Source of the DNA: Zetaproteobacteria bacterium
GTDB taxonomy: Bacteria; Pseudomonadota; Zetaproteobacteria; Mariprofundales; Mariprofundaceae
Assembly: GCA_021545625.1 (NCBI GenBank)
Contig: JAJRVH010000226.1
Location: forward strand, 1-6,626
Direction: 5' to 3'
DNA: 6,626 nt
Under the pieces are notes generated by a model, which ran no database searches, was not told the DNA's origin, and saw only the letters and a list, made by a program, of their open reading frames with translations. The position numbers were made by a program, and so were the translations under genes. The number at the start of each line of letters is the position of its first letter. The stretch's first letter is position 1. This document shows, piece after piece, positions 5,332 to 6,626 of this stretch.

Positions 5332-6570
5332 ATGGATATGGATTCCGTACTGTTCGCCATCGTCGGCGTGGTCGGCTGCGCGATGTCGCTGGCCTATGTG
5401 TTCCGCTGGTTCGGCGTACCGGCGGCCGTGGCCTATATCGTGACCGGACTGGTGGCTGGTCCTTCGGGGCTGTCCCTGATCGAGGATGAGGAGCTCCTGC
5501 GCCATATCGGTGAGATCGGCGTGATCATGCTGCTCTTCTTCATCGGCATGGAGGTGTCGCTGCCGCGGCTGATTGCCGGCTGGCGCATCGCCGTGCTCGG
5601 CACGATCGCCCAGATGGCGCTCAGTGTCGGCGCCTGTTCGCTGGCCTCGTGGATGTTCGGCTGGCCTTGGCAGGCGGGGCTGTTGTTCGGTTTCATCATC
5701 AGCATGAGCTCGACGGCGGTGGTGCTGACGATGCTCAAGGATTCCGGCGAGCTGGACCGCTCCTTCGGCCAGAACGCGCTCGGCGTGCTGCTGATGCAGG
5801 ATATGGCCATTGTTCCGATCATGATCATTCTCGGCATGATGGGCGAGGGCGAGGTGTCGGTGCGCGAGGTCGCCGTGCAGGTGATCGGTGGCATTCTGCT
5901 GGTATCGCTGGCCTTCTGGCTGATGCGCAGGCCCGGCTGGCATATCCCCGAGTCGCTGAAGCTGACGCTGGACCGGAAAATCATGATGGGACTGCTTCTG
6001 TGTTTTTCGGCGGCGGCGCTGACCTCATGGATCGGTCTGTCCGCCCCCTTCGGGGCCTTCCTGGCCGGCATGATCCTCAATGCCTCGGATCAGGCCGAAT
6101 GGGTCGAGGAGCATCTGCGCTCGCTGTATGTCGTGTTCGTGGCGATCTTTTTCATGTCGGTCGGCATGCTGGTCGATATCCCGTTCATTCTCGGCAACCT
6201 CGGTTATGTGGCGCTGGTGACGCTGGCCGTGTTCGTGCTCAACTCGGGCATCAACACGCTGGTGCTCAGAACGCTGGGCGAAACCTGGTCCATGGCGTTG
6301 CTGACCGGTGGCCTGCTGAGCCAGATCGGCGAACTGTCCTTCCTGCTGGCTTCGCTGGGCGTGTCGATCGGGTTGCTGAACGAAACCGGACACCAGATGG
6401 CCATTGCCGTGATCGCACTGAGCCTGATGCTCAGTCCGTTCTGGATGCTGGCCATCCGTCATTTTGTCCGTGAGGACACCCAGGTCATGGCCGACGAAAG
6501 CGTGGATGTCGAACTGCGCCGCATGGTTGAAATGCTGGAGTCGGCGCGCGATGCAAGGAAGGACGATTGA
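5332..6570 (+). CDS. Kef/CPA2-family monovalent cation:proton antiporter, without RCK domain
   Basis: A 412-residue polytopic inner-membrane protein with about 12 hydrophobic segments across residues 5-378, matching the Na+/H+ exchanger domain of the CPA2 family. Recognisable elements are VAYIVTGLVAGPSGL after the first helix, IGEIGVIMLLFFIGMEVSL, the serine-rich ISMSSTAVVL, QDMAIVPI with Q156-D157 (the acidic residue expected in the ion path), APFGAFLAGMIL, and VAIFFMSVGMLVDI. Family members exchange K+ or Na+ for H+; the ion cannot be read from sequence. Full-length KefB/KefC are around 600 residues because of a C-terminal nucleotide-binding TrkA-N (RCK) domain. Here the protein stops after a short charged tail (about 380-412), so it is ungated, gated by a partner, or a distinct subfamily. 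The ATG at 5332 (MDMDSVLF) has only a weak ribosome binding site; the ATG at 5338 is an alternative. It overlaps the next gene by 4 nt. Confidence 0.9.
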   Translation: MDMDSVLFAIVGVVGCAMSLAYVFRWFGVPAAVAYIVTGLVAGPSGLSLIEDEELLRHIGEIGVIMLLFFIGMEVSLPRLIAGWRIAVLGTIAQMALSVGACSLASWMFGWPWQAGLLFGFIISMSSTAVVLTMLKDSGELDRSFGQNALGVLLMQDMAIVPIMIILGMMGEGEVSVREVAVQVIGGILLVSLAFWLMRRPGWHIPESLKLTLDRKIMMGLLLCFSAAALTSWIGLSAPFGAFLAGMILNASDQAEWVEEHLRSLYVVFVAIFFMSVGMLVDIPFILGNLGYVALVTLAVFVLNSGINTLVLRTLGETWSMALLTGGLLSQIGELSFLLASLGVSIGLLNETGHQMAIAVIALSLMLSPFWMLAIRHFVREDTQVMADESVDVELRRMVEMLESARDARKDD

Positions 6571-6626
6571 GCGCCTGTTTGCGCGCCGTCGCCCTGATGG
6601 GAGCGACCGGCAGCGGTAAATCGACC
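6567..6626 (+). CDS. miaA: Start of a P-loop enzyme, probably MiaA tRNA dimethylallyltransferase (truncated by window end)
   Basis: The last 20 codons, from a TTG at 6567, read LSACLRAVALMGATGSGKST (initiator would be Met). This is the Walker A P-loop of MiaA, which adds a dimethylallyl group to A37 of tRNAs that read UNN codons. MiaA proteins open exactly this way (hydrophobic strand, M-G-x-T-x-x-G-K) within about 10-20 residues of the start, and miaA follows mutL in many gammaproteobacteria. AAGGAAGGA (6555-6563) gives a Shine-Dalgarno at usable spacing, and the TTG overlaps the antiporter stop as TTGA. The GATGSGKST variant differs from the more usual GPTASGKT of E. coli, and only 20 residues are visible, so another P-loop enzyme is not excluded. 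Confidence 0.72.
   Translation, partial: MSACLRAVALMGATGSGKST

Overview
The window reads as a chromosomal segment from a high-GC, probably aerobic, gammaproteobacterium. The evidence is a pair of O2-dependent ubiquinone-biosynthesis hydroxylases, mutL followed by a miaA-like gene (a classic gammaproteobacterial neighbourhood), and GC-rich third codon positions across about 5.6 kb. Genus and species cannot be told from the sequence alone.

Left part (1 to about 600): clearly lower GC (lines counted by hand give about 47-50%, against about 67% for a line inside ubiH). It holds the 5' part of a minus-strand secreted lipoprotein gene that runs off the left edge and has a very good sigma70 promoter and ribosome binding site. 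A small hairpin and a short GC-rich plus-strand ORF of unknown identity (617-739) fill the space before a minus-strand tRNA-Leu(CAA) gene at 745-831. The tRNA has its own promoter, with a perfect TTGACA box, in the intergenic region it shares with the divergent ubiH gene.

Right part (977 to the end): five plus-strand genes in tight head-to-tail order. ubiH and a second UbiH/UbiI/UbiF-family monooxygenase overlap by 4 nt (ATGA). mutL follows 7 nt later. After a 92-nt AT-rich gap comes a CPA2/Kef-type cation:proton antiporter without the usual C-terminal nucleotide-binding domain, and it overlaps the start of a miaA-like gene by 4 nt (TTGA). Functionally this is quinone biosynthesis, then mismatch repair, then ion homeostasis, then probable tRNA modification. 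MutL carries the full set of endonuclease motifs, which points to mismatch repair of the MutH-independent type.

I see no phage, CRISPR, transposase or defence system. The most unusual items are the low-GC lipoprotein region beside the tRNA gene, the orphan ORF at the composition boundary, and the antiporter placed between mutL and miaA. Nothing here convincingly shows a new biological system.
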